From the NCBI GenBank assembly GCA_948567375.1, contig OX419762.1:29765465-29829464 (forward strand): 64,000 nt of DNA. Reading direction: 5' to 3'. This stretch comes from Lunularia cruciata (Eukaryota > Streptophyta > Marchantiopsida > Lunulariales > Lunulariaceae). Positions 23,200-32,620 of the stretch are shown piece after piece; the stretch's first letter is position 1; every line of letters begins with the position of its first letter. The notes beneath the pieces were generated by a model. The model searched no databases, had not been told where the DNA came from, and saw only the letters and a list, made by a program, of their open reading frames with translations. The position numbers and the translations under genes were made by a program.

Positions 23200-24560
23200 G
23201 CCACAAGTCTCATCAAGAAAAGGTTGATCAAATAGTTCAAGAGTTTTTAGATGCGTTTCCAATTGATCTGCCAAAAGGATTACACTTTGATCGGTGTATA
23301 CCCTTCAAGATTGAGTTATTGCTAGTAAGTACTCCATTGAGTAGACCAATCTATTGGCTCTCACCAAAGAAGTTGGATGAGCTTTAAACAACATTGACAG
23401 AGTTGTTGGATAAGGATTTCATATGACATAGTACATCTCCTTGGGGAGCACCACTATTATTTATGCCAAACAAAGATAGAGGACTTTGCTTTTGTATTGA
23501 TTGCAGTGGTTTTAACAAACAAACAATGAACAATTCATATCTCGTGCCTCAATTTGATGCTTGATCAATTGAATGGAGAACAATACTTCTCCAAGTTGGA
23601 TCTTGGAAGTGCCTATTGGTAGATTCCTATTGATAGAAGATGTGCAAAGAACTGCCTTTTGCACAAGATATGGACATTTTGAATATAGAGTTCTACCTTT
23701 TGGGCTCACTAATGCTCTAGTAGTCTTCATGGATCAAATGCATAAATTTTTAGATGGGTTACTGAATTGGTACATGGTAATGTTGTAAGATGATTTTTAA
23801 TCCATAGCAATAAAGGCAGAACACACAAATCACATGTGAGAAGTCCTAAGATGACAATGTCAATGGAAATTTTATTGCAAGAAGTCAAAGTGTGCCTTTT
23901 GGAAAAAGGAAGTTACCTTCTTAGGTCACAAGGATCTCATCAAAGGGGATCAAGATGGTAAAGGAGAAAATCAGGGCCATTATTTGATTGGCCTACTCCA
24001 AAGGATACTATAGAAGTACATGCATTTAATGGATTGGTAAGTTGTTACCACAATTCATTCACTACTATGCTCATGTAGCCACACCTTTGAACAACCACTT
24101 GGGGAAGAAATCAAGCTTTTAGTGGACCACCAAGCACAAAGAAGCATTCCAAAAGCTAAAACATATGGTGTCTTCAAGACCCATTCTTCAACTATATGAT
24201 CTTCAACTACCTTGTGTGGTTGATTTCAATGTTTTTAACTTTGCAATTGGAGCCATGTTTCACTAGGAGTTTCCATATGGGTTACATCATATTGCCTTTG
24301 TGTCACGTTGACTAAACATCATAAAAAAGAATTGCTCTAGTCAAGATCAAGAACAACTAGCAATAGTATATGCCAACAAGGTATGGAGGTATTATCTCTT
24401 GGGAAAACAAGTAATCATGCAAATCAATCACAAATGCTTGTTCTAGGCATTACATTTAGAACACATGAAGAGTTTACATCATTGATGGAAGGAATGACTA
24501 TAGTTGTTTGACCTCAAACTTGAATACAAACTTAGTAGGTTCCATGTCATCTCCAATATC
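23200..24560 (+). pseudogene. A3 reverse transcriptase and RNase H remnant
   Basis: RT begins near 23222 with VDQIVQEFLDAFPIDLPKGL and RPIYWLSPKKLDEL. It loses frame at about 23385, then shows TSPWGAPLLFMPNKD near 23437. A second open run (23573-23788) has TAFCTRYGHFEYRVLPFGL and TNALVVFMDQMHKFLDGLL. This ends at VMLxDD, the position of the catalytic YxDD, with a TAA replacing the variable codon. RNase H follows (about 24120-24560), with VTFLGHK-like and FQKLKHMVSS-like pieces in shifted frames. It is clearly Ty3/gypsy and clearly broken. Confidence 0.75.
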
Positions 24561-24699
24561 CTATAATGACAATCTAATTTGAAATCTCTTCCTCTAATCA
24601 CAATGGCAATTATGATGGTGTCAATCAACTCCAAGGTCCAAATCAAGTTTAGGACCACTTTATAACAAGATCTCTTCTTTTTAGATGGTACAAGGTTGT

Positions 24700-25800
24700 C
24701 TTTGTGCACATGATAAGGAATACAATACCTTCTCCTTCAAAGAAGGCATTCTATTTTGGGATAACTGGATCTATGTCTCAACTAAGGATGATTTATGACT
24801 TGTGCGCCTTCAAGAAGCCCATGACTTACAAATCACTGGTCACATGGGTGTGGAAAAAACCTTGGGTACCCTACAACGCTAATGGTGGTGGCCCAACATG
24901 GCACAAGATGTTCAAGAGTTTGTCTAATCTTGTGAGAGCTGCCAATGCAACAAGGCCAACAACTTGAAACCAAGTGGACTCCTTCAACCACTTCTCATCT
25001 CATCTACTTGATGGAACACGTGAGCTTAGATCTCATCACATCCTTGCCCAAGACAAAGCAAGATCACAATAATTGTGGTGTTTGTGGATAAGTTTAGTAA
25101 GTAAATCCATTTGGCACCAACCTTTGATACAATGGATGTTTCAACATTGGCCCTGATCTACTTCAACAATATCTTCAAGCATCATGGGATGCCTTGTGTA
25201 CTCATCTCTGACCATGACTCTTGTTTGACCGGAAAATTTTTGCAAGCACTCTTCAAGATATTTGGCACCAAGCTTGCTTTGTCCATGACCTATTATTCTC
25301 AAATTGATGGACAAACTAAATATGCAAATCATACCTTGGAGGATATGCTTATTTCTTTTTTCAACATTCATCATACCAATTGAGACAAGTGTCTTGCAGT
25401 TCTTGAGTTTGCTTACAATAATTCCAAACAGGAAAGCATAAGATTCTCTCCCTACTTCCTTAATTTTGGCCAAGACCCACTTGTTCTAGATTCCCTTCTT
25501 GCTCCACCTCCATCTCATGTTCCTCATACTTCCACCTTCTTGACCACCATATCCCAATCCTTACAATAAGCCAAATCTCATCTCCTTGTTGCTCAAAATT
25601 GTCAAAAACAATATGCTAGCCAACATCATCATGATCTCACTTTTCAACTTGGGGGGAAGGTCATGCTTTCTTTTAGTAACGTACCCCTCCCACTTGATAC
25701 CCAACTCTATAAACTTGTTCTTATTTGGATAGGTCTATTTGATGTCACCCAAATCATTTCTCTTGTTGCTATCGACTTGCCTTGCCTCTCATATGATCCA
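24700..25800 (+). pseudogene. A3 integrase with catalytic Glu replaced by Lys
   Basis: The H2C2 zinc domain lies at about 24760-24970. The core begins about 25068 with VVFVDKFSK, holding the first catalytic aspartate, and continues in an open frame from 25111: LALIYFNNIFKHHGMPCVLI, then SDHDSCLTGKF with the second aspartate, then DGQTKYANHTLEDML. Gypsy integrases normally read DGQTER.N.TLE here; the third catalytic residue is a lysine (AAA at 25318-25320). The C-terminal domain (25560-25800) reads in other frames. One TAA interrupts the core just upstream of 25111. Confidence 0.8.
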
Positions 25801-25902
25801 CCCTATTTTCACATTTCCAAGCTAAAACCCTTTCTTTTTAATCCATCTTCCTTTTTCTCTCATATCCAACCTCCTCATCCTCTCATGCCTATCAATGATC
25901 AT

Positions 25903-26067
25903 GAAGAGTATGAAATTGATCATATCCTTGCACATTGCCACATTCAACATGTTCATCAATAACATATTGAGTACAAGGTCCTTTGGAAAGGATATTCCTT
26001 TCATGATGCCACTTAAGAACCTCTTTCTCACCTCCAAAATGCACAAACAGCTATCCAAGAGTTTGAA
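25903..26067 (+). pseudogene. A3 chromodomain
   Basis: In one frame the sequence reads EEYEIDHILAH, then a stop, then HIEYKVLWKGYSFHDAT, a second stop, then EPLSHLQNAQTAIQEFE. It has the aromatic and WKGY landmarks of a chromodomain at the C-terminus of integrase, which places family A in the chromoviruses. The two stops fall in TAA codons. A weak purine tract (GTGGGAGAA) lies between it and the 3' LTR at 26113. Confidence 0.8.
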
Positions 26068-26112
26068 GCTTCAATGGCAATAAGAACATCATCAACTAAT
26101 AGTGGGAGAACA

Positions 26113-26593
26113 TGTAATAATATAGAGTGTATTGACAAGTTAGTCAAGACTAATGAAATAGAAAATAGGTCAAATTAGCCTAGAATATTCTAGAAACATC
26201 TAGGAAGCTTCTTGGTAACTTCCAAGTACTGGATAAATATAGATGCCAAGTGGTGACTCATAGGAAGAAGCTTCTTGGCTAGCTTAGCTTGCATGCCAAG
26301 TAGATGGATTCTAGAAAGAAAATTCTTGGCTATCTTAGCTTACATGCCAAGTAGACGGCTTCTAGATGGAAGCTTCTTGGGAAGCTTCCCAGTTAGCTTG
26401 ATTTGCACTCTAAGAAAGCGGCTTTGAGGAAACTTCTTGAGAAGCTTCTCAAGAGCCTTGTATGATTCCTATAAATACCAAAGCTCAATCTCATGCTAGG
26501 CAATCAGATTTTCCTTTATTTAAGTGTCCCAATGTGATCTTCCATTCCGGTCTTCCATTCTCCCATTGCTCTCCTTGGTCTTGATCTTTTACT
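26113..26593 (+). repeat. 3' LTR of A3
   Basis: It starts TGTAATAATATAG. Palindromes GGAAGCTTCTTGG, AGAAGCTTCTTGG, GGAAGCTTCTTGGGAAGCTT and AGAAGCTTCTCAAG lie between about 26200 and 26455, just upstream of CCTATAAATACC near 26472. It ends ...GATCTTTTACT at 26593, followed by the TCAAT target pentamer. Confidence 0.8.
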
Positions 26594-26598
26594 TCAAT

Positions 26599-27426
26599 AA
26601 ACATAACCATTACCATAAATTTAGTCACACAAGTGACCAATCCTTTGATCATCATCCAGAGTTACAAAGTGGTAGGGCTACTATGGCTACTAAGATTGTG
26701 CAATTGGAGCAAAGATTGGCTAGTATGGCCATAGCTCAAAGAAGATCAAATTTGGGTCCTGAGGCTTCCACCTCTTATGTTGGTGATAGAGATGTCTTGG
26801 AATTTATGTGCAAAATATCATAAGTAGATGCATATACCGTAGTGACTAGGAGTGCAATATGTGCTCCATAGCCTAAAGGAGCATCAATGGAAGAGAGGCT
26901 GGTACACAAGTCAGACTTCCCTAGTCTTTCACACTTTCTGAGGCACTACAAACAACATCCATGGCTCTCAGATGTCCTAGTGCACATGTGGTAGGTGATG
27001 ATGGAGGACATGATAGACTAAATACTAGCTAGCCACCTACTATTGCACAAATTCAGTCTAGCTCAATGTTGAGTGTTGCTCAATTGATCATATGCTTCTC
27101 TTTGTTCTCAACTAGTGACATGGTTACATTGGGAGTTCACCCAACTCTAGTGTTTTGGTTGGCTACCATAAGGTGAGAGTAAGGATGATATGGTTCTTGC
27201 TTCTAGAGTAGAGGTAGATAATAGTGGAGCTGACTTGAATGAGAAGCATGGGATCTATTTAACGACCAATGGTTTATGGCAAGCAATAACAACTAGGTTG
27301 GAGCAATTACCAACTAAACATGCCTTTGAGCAAGCTTGGTTCACACTTGGAATTGTCATATTGAGCAACCAGAGTGGGATATTCTGTTTGGTAGGACCGT
27401 CAAGGAAAGTCTATACACCACAATGA
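26599..27426 (+). pseudogene. Element E gag end and spacer to protease
   Basis: Directly after A3 the E frame resumes with KFSHTSDQSFDHHPELQSG. A helix-forming stretch follows, TKIVQLEQRLASMAIAQRR (about 26690-26750), which may be a short coiled coil, and the run ends at 26823. A second open run (27190-27426) carries LEQLPTKHAFEQAW and ends PSRKVYTPQ directly before the protease. These pieces are not recognisable domains on their own. Their position between zinc knuckle and protease makes them the gag-pro linker of E. Confidence 0.5.
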
Positions 27427-27790
27427 GTCTTATTAGACTCAAGTGCGTAACCTCTTATGTTGGAGAAGGTTGCAATTGTCGATCTTAAGCTACCAAAGAT
27501 CAATTTGAAGAGGTGCACATTTTAGATCCAAACATCTCTATGGGTGGTTCTATATACTCAATCACATGTGGGGAGCTCTTTGTCCAAATTCAACCTAGGC
27601 ATCTGATTGATAGCTCTATGGTGAGAGCTTAGGCCATTGTGACAATAGTAGAGTCATATGATGTGCAAGTTGATGGAGTTTACCTCATGGGTTTCAATGT
27701 TGACTATTGGGAGGAGATAGCTTCCTATAGGCCAGGTTGGCAATCAGGTGAAGGATGAGTATGTTACCTATCAATGCGCTTTAGTAGTTG
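27427..27790 (+). pseudogene. Element E aspartic protease
   Basis: The active-site block reads VLLDSSA, a stop, then PLMLEKVAIVDLKL (from 27427). It corresponds to the retropepsin pattern LLDSGAQPLMLG, with the catalytic aspartate at 27436-27438 and CAA (Gln) turned to TAA. Further on, after a frameshift, come MGGS near 27540, ESYDVQVDG near 27655 and YWEEIASYRPGWQSGEG near 27703-27755. This C-terminal stretch is longer than the protease of family A, so E is a different lineage. It is inactive through the stop and shifts. Confidence 0.65.
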
Positions 27791-28451
27791 TAGTCTTGGC
27801 TCACTACAATCAATGACCATGACATCATTCTTAGTTTTCAATGGTTCCATTACTTAGCCTGGTGACTTATTAAAGGGGAAATTCCATGCAAAAGACACCC
27901 AATACCATAAGAGATCACCTCAAGTGCAAGTGAGATTGTTCCATCCAACTTGGATGTTCCATTGTAGAGTTCTAAGGAGGCATTGCAATAGCATTTAAAT
28001 TAGTTGGTAAAATGGGCTTAGCATAGAGTCTTTGTACCACAAAGAAACCCATGTAAGATGAGCTTCTAGAATATATTACCTTGTCATCTTTGGATACCAC
28101 ACTTATTGCTTGGCAGTATCCAATAAAGGAAGAATGTCTATTGGAATTGTTTGGTGGGATTTAGCACTAGACTAGTTGTGGTACTGCATGCATGTATATA
28201 GGTTTAGTGTTACTTGTATGTGGAGAGAGATGAGATTCCTAGGTGAGTCTTTTTATATCATGTGGCACACTTGGTCTATTAATATCCTGAGTTATTATAG
28301 ATGTCAATAGTTGGGGGTTACAAAAAGATCTTACTAATAGACATTTCCTTGTTGGGGATGTGGGATATGGAGAAACATTGTTCTATTTATTTATTCATTT
28401 GATGATTTCTAGATGGCCATGTCAAGGACATACCCATGCTAACAAAGGTCA

Positions 28452-28502
28452 AGGATACATAACATCTCCCAATCTATAGGATTGGGAGATGTTATGTATC
28501 CT
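28452..28502. repeat. Perfect 23-bp inverted repeat
   Basis: Left arm 28452-28474 and right arm 28480-28502 are exact reverse complements, separated by TATAG. The left arm is the coding sequence just after methyltransferase motif IV, so the right arm looks like a local inverted copy of it. Confidence 0.9.
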
Positions 28503-28778
28503 ACAACATTTCTAGGTTCATCATTCCATATTTCCAACCTATATTTCGGAAACCTACCTTTTGGATAATGTCCCTTTGATGGGTGATTCTCATACACAAA
28601 TGGTGGCAAGTATACATACAGTCTATTCTTGGATGGAAGCTATTATTGGTTAGATGCAACCAAAGTTGGATCACGGGCCCATCATCTTTGTCTTTGGTGC
28701 ACAAACCTCTTACCTAGAGATGTTTTACAACATGCCTATGATGGGATTGAACAACTAGCCCACCTTACTATTGATATT

Positions 28779-28821
28779 ATTCTAGATATTGAGCACAAGT
28801 ATGGTACTCAATATCTAGAAT
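28779..28821. repeat. Perfect 15-bp inverted repeat
   Basis: ATTCTAGATATTGAG (28779-28793) and its exact reverse complement (28807-28821) flank a 13-nt spacer. It lies in the methyltransferase region after the WCTNL block. Confidence 0.9.
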
Positions 28822-29105
28822 GGTAGTGGCTCATAGGTCACATATGGTAGTGGTAAACCTTGTTGGGTAGCCCAAAGCCACTTTACCCACACTCATGAGT
28901 TTCCCAAGCTCACATGCTTTTTGAGAATGAGGTCTTGGACTTTTTTGAGACTCACATTTACTATTGTAAATGTTTAGGACTCACATTTATTGTTGGTGGA
29001 GAACATTGCCAATGAGAGGGAGCAAGTGATGGGTTTTCTATATCAATGTTACCACCATTTAAGTAGTATCAAAGGCATCCAGGTGTTAAGTCAAGTTATG
29101 GACCT

Positions 29106-29137
29106 AAAGTTACCTAAGTTACCTAAGTTACCTAAAC
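29106..29137 (+). repeat. 9-bp tandem repeat at the methyltransferase/RNase H junction
   Basis: The unit TTACCTAAG is repeated about 3.5 times directly after the end of the methyltransferase domain. A full RT would be expected nearby but is missing. A second short array, TCTTTGTA three times, lies at about 29640-29667. Confidence 0.8.
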
Positions 29138-29139
29138 TA

Positions 29140-29450
29140 TTTGGCCAAGATTGTGAACCTTGACTTGGTAGAGCAACATAGGATGTGCTTGATAGGCATC
29201 ACCACTCAAACACTTGTGAGATTTATAACTATTGAGACTATTCAAGCACATGTTGGGAGTGAGCGAACAAGTGGGTATGTCATTCAACCATAGAAGTGGT
29301 TGAAGGAGTCTAACAAGCTTTCAAGGAAGTGTGCATGATAAGCTCTAATTTTTACAAGTATGATTTCATGGTTATTCACAAACCTAGAGCGATGAACCCA
29401 GAAGTAGATGGGTTGAGTAGAAACCAATGTCCCAACCAATAGGATCAGAT
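29140..29450 (+). pseudogene. Element E RNase H C-terminal part
   Basis: The recognisable piece is SNFYKYDFMVIHKPRAMN, then PEVDGLSRNQCPNQ (about 29341-29440). This is the end of a gypsy RNase H, which typically reads YDF.V.HRPG..N..ADALSR. Upstream, 29140-29340 is coding-like but unrecognised. No RT fingers or palm could be found between the methyltransferase and this point, so most of RT appears deleted or moved. Confidence 0.6.
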
Positions 29451-29734
29451 TGGATCATATTGGCATGGTTAGATAGATGAGAAGATGGTGGTAGATTGGC
29501 ATGCATATACTTCTCTATGTAAATTTTCTAAGGCTTTGATGGTATCTCTCTTAGCACATACAAGAGGAGTTGTTGAGGTCACAAATCCAAAGAGTGAAGA
29601 TATTGGGATAGGTCAATTAGATATTCTTAATGATGGCTTATCTTTGTATCTTTGTATCTTTGTATCTAGATCGTGCTCAATCATCCAAGTGCATCACCAA
29701 TACCCAATGAAGCATCTTCTTGGATGACAAGTTA

Positions 29735-30258
29735 TGGATCTCCAATGCTCTAGAACTAGAAACCACCATTCTTGCTAAATGTCATGATTCAGCCATTGCA
29801 AGTCATGCTAGAATGGACAAAACCTTAGATGCAATCAAACTCCATTAGTATTGACCCAAGATTAGCCAAGATGTGATGGAGTATGTTAAAATTTGCATCC
29901 TTTATCAATAAAATAAAGCTCTTAATCAAGCTCCTATAGGTCTTCTTTAACTCCTTCCTACCCTACACAATATTTGGGGTAGGTCAGCATGGAACTAGTT
30001 TGTGAACGGCCCAAGACAAACATAGGGTTTGACTCCATTATAATCTTTGAGGACCAATTGAGCAAAATGATTCATTTGTGTTCTATGACCAAGGACATGA
30101 TTGCACTACAATTGGCTCAATTGTACTAAGTTTTGATGATTTCTCAACATTGCATGTCTTGAGTGCTCATTACAAATCACGACACTCAATTCACTAGTTT
30201 GTTTTGGAGAACACTCTTTGGATTCTTCAAAACTAAACTTGCAATGTCCATGGCCTAC
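29735..30258 (+). pseudogene. Element E integrase, N-terminal half
   Basis: H2C2 zinc finger: AKCHDSAIASHARMDKT, then PKISQDVMEYVKICILYQ (about 29760-29930), with the usual two His and two Cys positions; the last Cys is now Tyr. The core begins about 29985: the first catalytic aspartate is in SIIIFEDQLSKMIHL and the second in ITNHDTQFTS near 30176. GFFKTKLAMSMAY ends at TGGCCTAC (30258), where element B is inserted. Scattered stops include one after VKIC. Confidence 0.7.
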
Positions 30259-30999
30259 TGTAATACCAAGGTTTAGCCATATGATCTAGATGTGAAATTT
30301 GGTTTGGTAACATCTAGAATGATGTTATACATGATGGTCAAAATAGATAAGATAGAAGTATCACCAAAAGAGTACTTCTACAAATAGGGCAGAAACTGAA
30401 ATAGACTTAAGAACCTTAGAACCAATAGCTAGACATATGATTTAAAGGTGAGAATTGGTTTGGTAACATCTGGAAGGATGTTACACATGATGGACTAAAC
30501 AGATCAGAAAGAGGTATCACCAAAAGGGGACTTCTACTAATAGAGTAGGAACCAAAATATGCCTGAAATCTTTGAAGGCAATTTCGGAGGCCTAAACGGA
30601 TGAATTAGGCCTCAAAAATGTGCAGATTACCCCCCCCCAACAGAGTAAATGCTGGCCTTCCCTCCCCCCTCCTTTGTCTCGTCGAGAGCTTTCCAACGGT
30701 ACCTTACTCACATGATTCTGAGATTCCTACAGGAAGATTCCCTAAAAGATTCCCTCCGGTCAAAGCTTGTTTGACCAACCAGATAGGACCTAGACCAAAC
30801 AGGTCACCCATCCAAGTAAGTAATCCAAGGGTGGAGCTTGCTGACATGTCACCAATCTGTGTCCCTAATCCTATGGTGGAGCTTCCTTGGAGGAGATCCT
30901 CTTTGTCTATATAATAAAGAGAAGGTGCTCCATTGGAGCATCGAATGTTTGAGTGTGCAATCTGTGTTTTCTCTCTTCTCTTGTCCTCGGAGTATTACA
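30259..30999 (+). repeat. 5' LTR-B of element B
   Basis: TGTAATACC... to ...GGAGTATTACA, 741 bp. The first ~155 bp occur twice (from 30259 and from about 30416). A C-tract lies at 30630-30640. The TATA-like CTATATAATA is at 30907-30916, with the GGTGCTCCATTGG block about 15 bp further on. Confidence 0.85.
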
Positions 31000-31000
31000 A

Positions 31001-31013
31001 TGGTATCAGAGCG
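31001..31013 (+). promoter_or_regulatory. Primer-binding site of element B
   Basis: TGGTATCAGAGCG, one base after the LTR end. It is an exact copy of the plant initiator-Met tRNA primer site. Confidence 0.9.
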
Positions 31014-31671
31014 AGTGTTCTAGTCCAAGAGAGTGGATCACCCCTCTTGGAATAGCACAAACTACTAAAACTAAGTAATGTGAGGTGGAGAACATAGAGT
31101 AATCGCTAGACTTAGGAAGGACTTTAGAGAGCGGATGGGATGGATGCGTGGGGGGGAAAATTTCCTGCTCCTAGCTTTCCATTCTGAAACCCATTCCACA
31201 TCAAGGTTATGTACATCCAGCGTGAGCAGATGAGGGTATCGCTAGTTTATCACTTTGGTGCAGAATTCATGGACAGAGTGATGAACTAACCAAACCCGGT
31301 GATTCTACCTGTGGTGATATATGACAGAGAGTGGGATTTGACGATCTACATTCTATTATGATAAAATGGATATGAATGTCCCAAATCCTCTCCCTTTCAA
31401 CACTCAAGTAAAAATCCGTTATGTAGTGAGGCCGAAAGTGATGTTTAGAGATTTTGTGGTTAGGAATTTTGGTGAGGAGTATTATCAACAAGTGATAGCT
31501 TCTGAGGTCCCAATGGTAGTTCCGATAGTTTGTGCGCCTTCCAGAGTGATTATATTGACTCTGTATTGAAGTAGACGTGAGCAATTGGATGTTGCAGGAA
31601 CCATGGATCCGTAGTTGCAAGAGCTGGTGCAAGGAATGCAAGGGATGTTGAATGAATTTTGAGAGATTAAG

Positions 31672-32370
31672 ATGACCATGGATACATTACAAAGTCAAGT
31701 GCAGATCCTGAGGAACGATCAAGCCATGCAAGAAGAAGAGCCACCTCAAAACCCTGTACCTGCAACGGAAGTGCTTGGAGAGGCACCCGTGCCTACGAAC
31801 CCTATCAACGGTGAAGCCACATTGCTACTCCGGATGAAGAAGACCTGCAACATCGAGCCTTACAAGGGGCAGCGTACGATGGGAGTAGTGGAAAATTGGA
31901 TCTCAAGAATGAATCAATATTTCCGATTGTTCTCATCAGAGATCATTGAGCATGCTGCAGGCGTGTTTGCATGTGGGTACTTGACGGATAAAGCCCTCAC
32001 ATGGTATGATGCTTGGGAACAATCCATACTGGCAGAGAGAAGGGAGGTCACATGGACAGCAATGCAAGAAGGATTGCTAAAGAATTTCCAATCGGTGGAT
32101 TCTGTACAGATGGCTTGAACCCGACTATGGGGATTGAGACAAAAGAATAGCATACAAGAGTATGTAGAGTTGTTTCTGGATCTACAAGTCGCAATTACCG
32201 ACATGAATCCAACAGAGGCTCTCGACAATTTCAAACGAGGGTTGAAAGAGCGGATTTGCCAAGAAGTCATGGTGCAAAACCCTTGCACGGTATTTGAAGC
32301 CATTGCTTGTACACAGAGAATAGTAGGAGCATTAGGTGGAGGTGAAGGAGTAGTTCCACCTCAACATTAA
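31672..32370 (+). pseudogene. Element B gag (one internal stop)
   Basis: A 233-codon frame interrupted only by a TGA at 32116-32118. It starts at an ATG (MTMDTLQSQVQILRNDQ, likely a coiled coil), then a Pro-rich linker. The capsid-like retrotransposon gag domain follows: EPYKGQRTMGVVENWISRM, FACGYLTDKALTWYDAW, and after the stop NSIQEYVELFLDLQ and ALDNFKRGLKERICQEV. This is the standard plant Ty3/gypsy gag layout, in which the protein would coat the genomic RNA. A CGA-to-TGA transition would explain the stop. An ATG further upstream (31366, VPNPLPFNTQVK) is in a separate frame. It is the best preserved gag in the window. Confidence 0.85.
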
Positions 32371-32510
32371 ATTATTGCGCAGAAATGCCACACATGGGTG
32401 GACCAATACCAATGGAATTGGGCAACCTTTGATTCCGGGATCGAGGAGCACGACCACTTCAAGGAGAGCTGGGACAGGTAGAAGAACAAAGAGATGGAGT
32501 CCCACGAGGA

Positions 32511-32620
32511 GAAGGGACTCAAGGAGAACAGCGCTGTTGTTACAATTGTGGCTGTATTAGGCACATATCTACCAATTGTTGCACTCGTTTCCCTAGAGGC
32601 CCTCGGCCTTTGTACAGGTC
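32511..32620 (+). pseudogene. Element B gag zinc knuckle
   Basis: In a frame shifted relative to the gag body the sequence reads EGTQGEQRC, then CYNCGCIRHISTNC. This is a perfect CX2CX4HX4C knuckle (Cys 32538, Cys 32547, His 32562, Cys 32577), followed by RFPRGPRPLY. It is the nucleic-acid-binding end of gag. Frameshifts between 32370 and 32510 separate it from the rest. It runs straight into a truncated LTR. Confidence 0.85.

Larger units (their letters stand above)
20370..26593 (+). mobile_element. Chromovirus A3, nested in element E
   Basis: Full-length family A element: 5' LTR (20370-21511, holding a solo LTR-B), primer site, gag, protease, RT, RNase H, integrase, chromodomain, 3' LTR (26113-26593). 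The flanking pentamers are GCAAT (20365-20369) and TCAAT (26594-26598), a target duplication with one mismatch. The E gag reads on across the insertion. It is the best preserved family A copy, but no domain is free of stops. Confidence 0.75.
28126..29109 (+). pseudogene. Element E C5-cytosine DNA methyltransferase domain
   Basis: C5-methyltransferase motifs appear in the right order and spacing. Motif I: LELFGG (28141-28158) and, after a one-base shift, FSTRLVVVLHAC, with YLYVE (28211-28225) as motif II. Motif IV: LMISRWPCQGHTHANKGQG from 28399, with the catalytic Pro-Cys at 28417-28422 intact. Motif VI: YLLDNVPLMGDSH (to 28593), Asp in place of the Glu of ENV. Motif VIII region: LDATKVG, SRAHHLCLWCTNL (28650-28709). 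Motif IX-X: EREQVMGF and SQVMDL (28996-29109). The AH..R/..W.NL pattern is closer to the DRM/DNMT3 type than to MET1. Frameshifts near 28159 and 28600 and internal stops inactivate it. It sits between protease and RNase H/integrase, inside the element. Confidence 0.85.
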
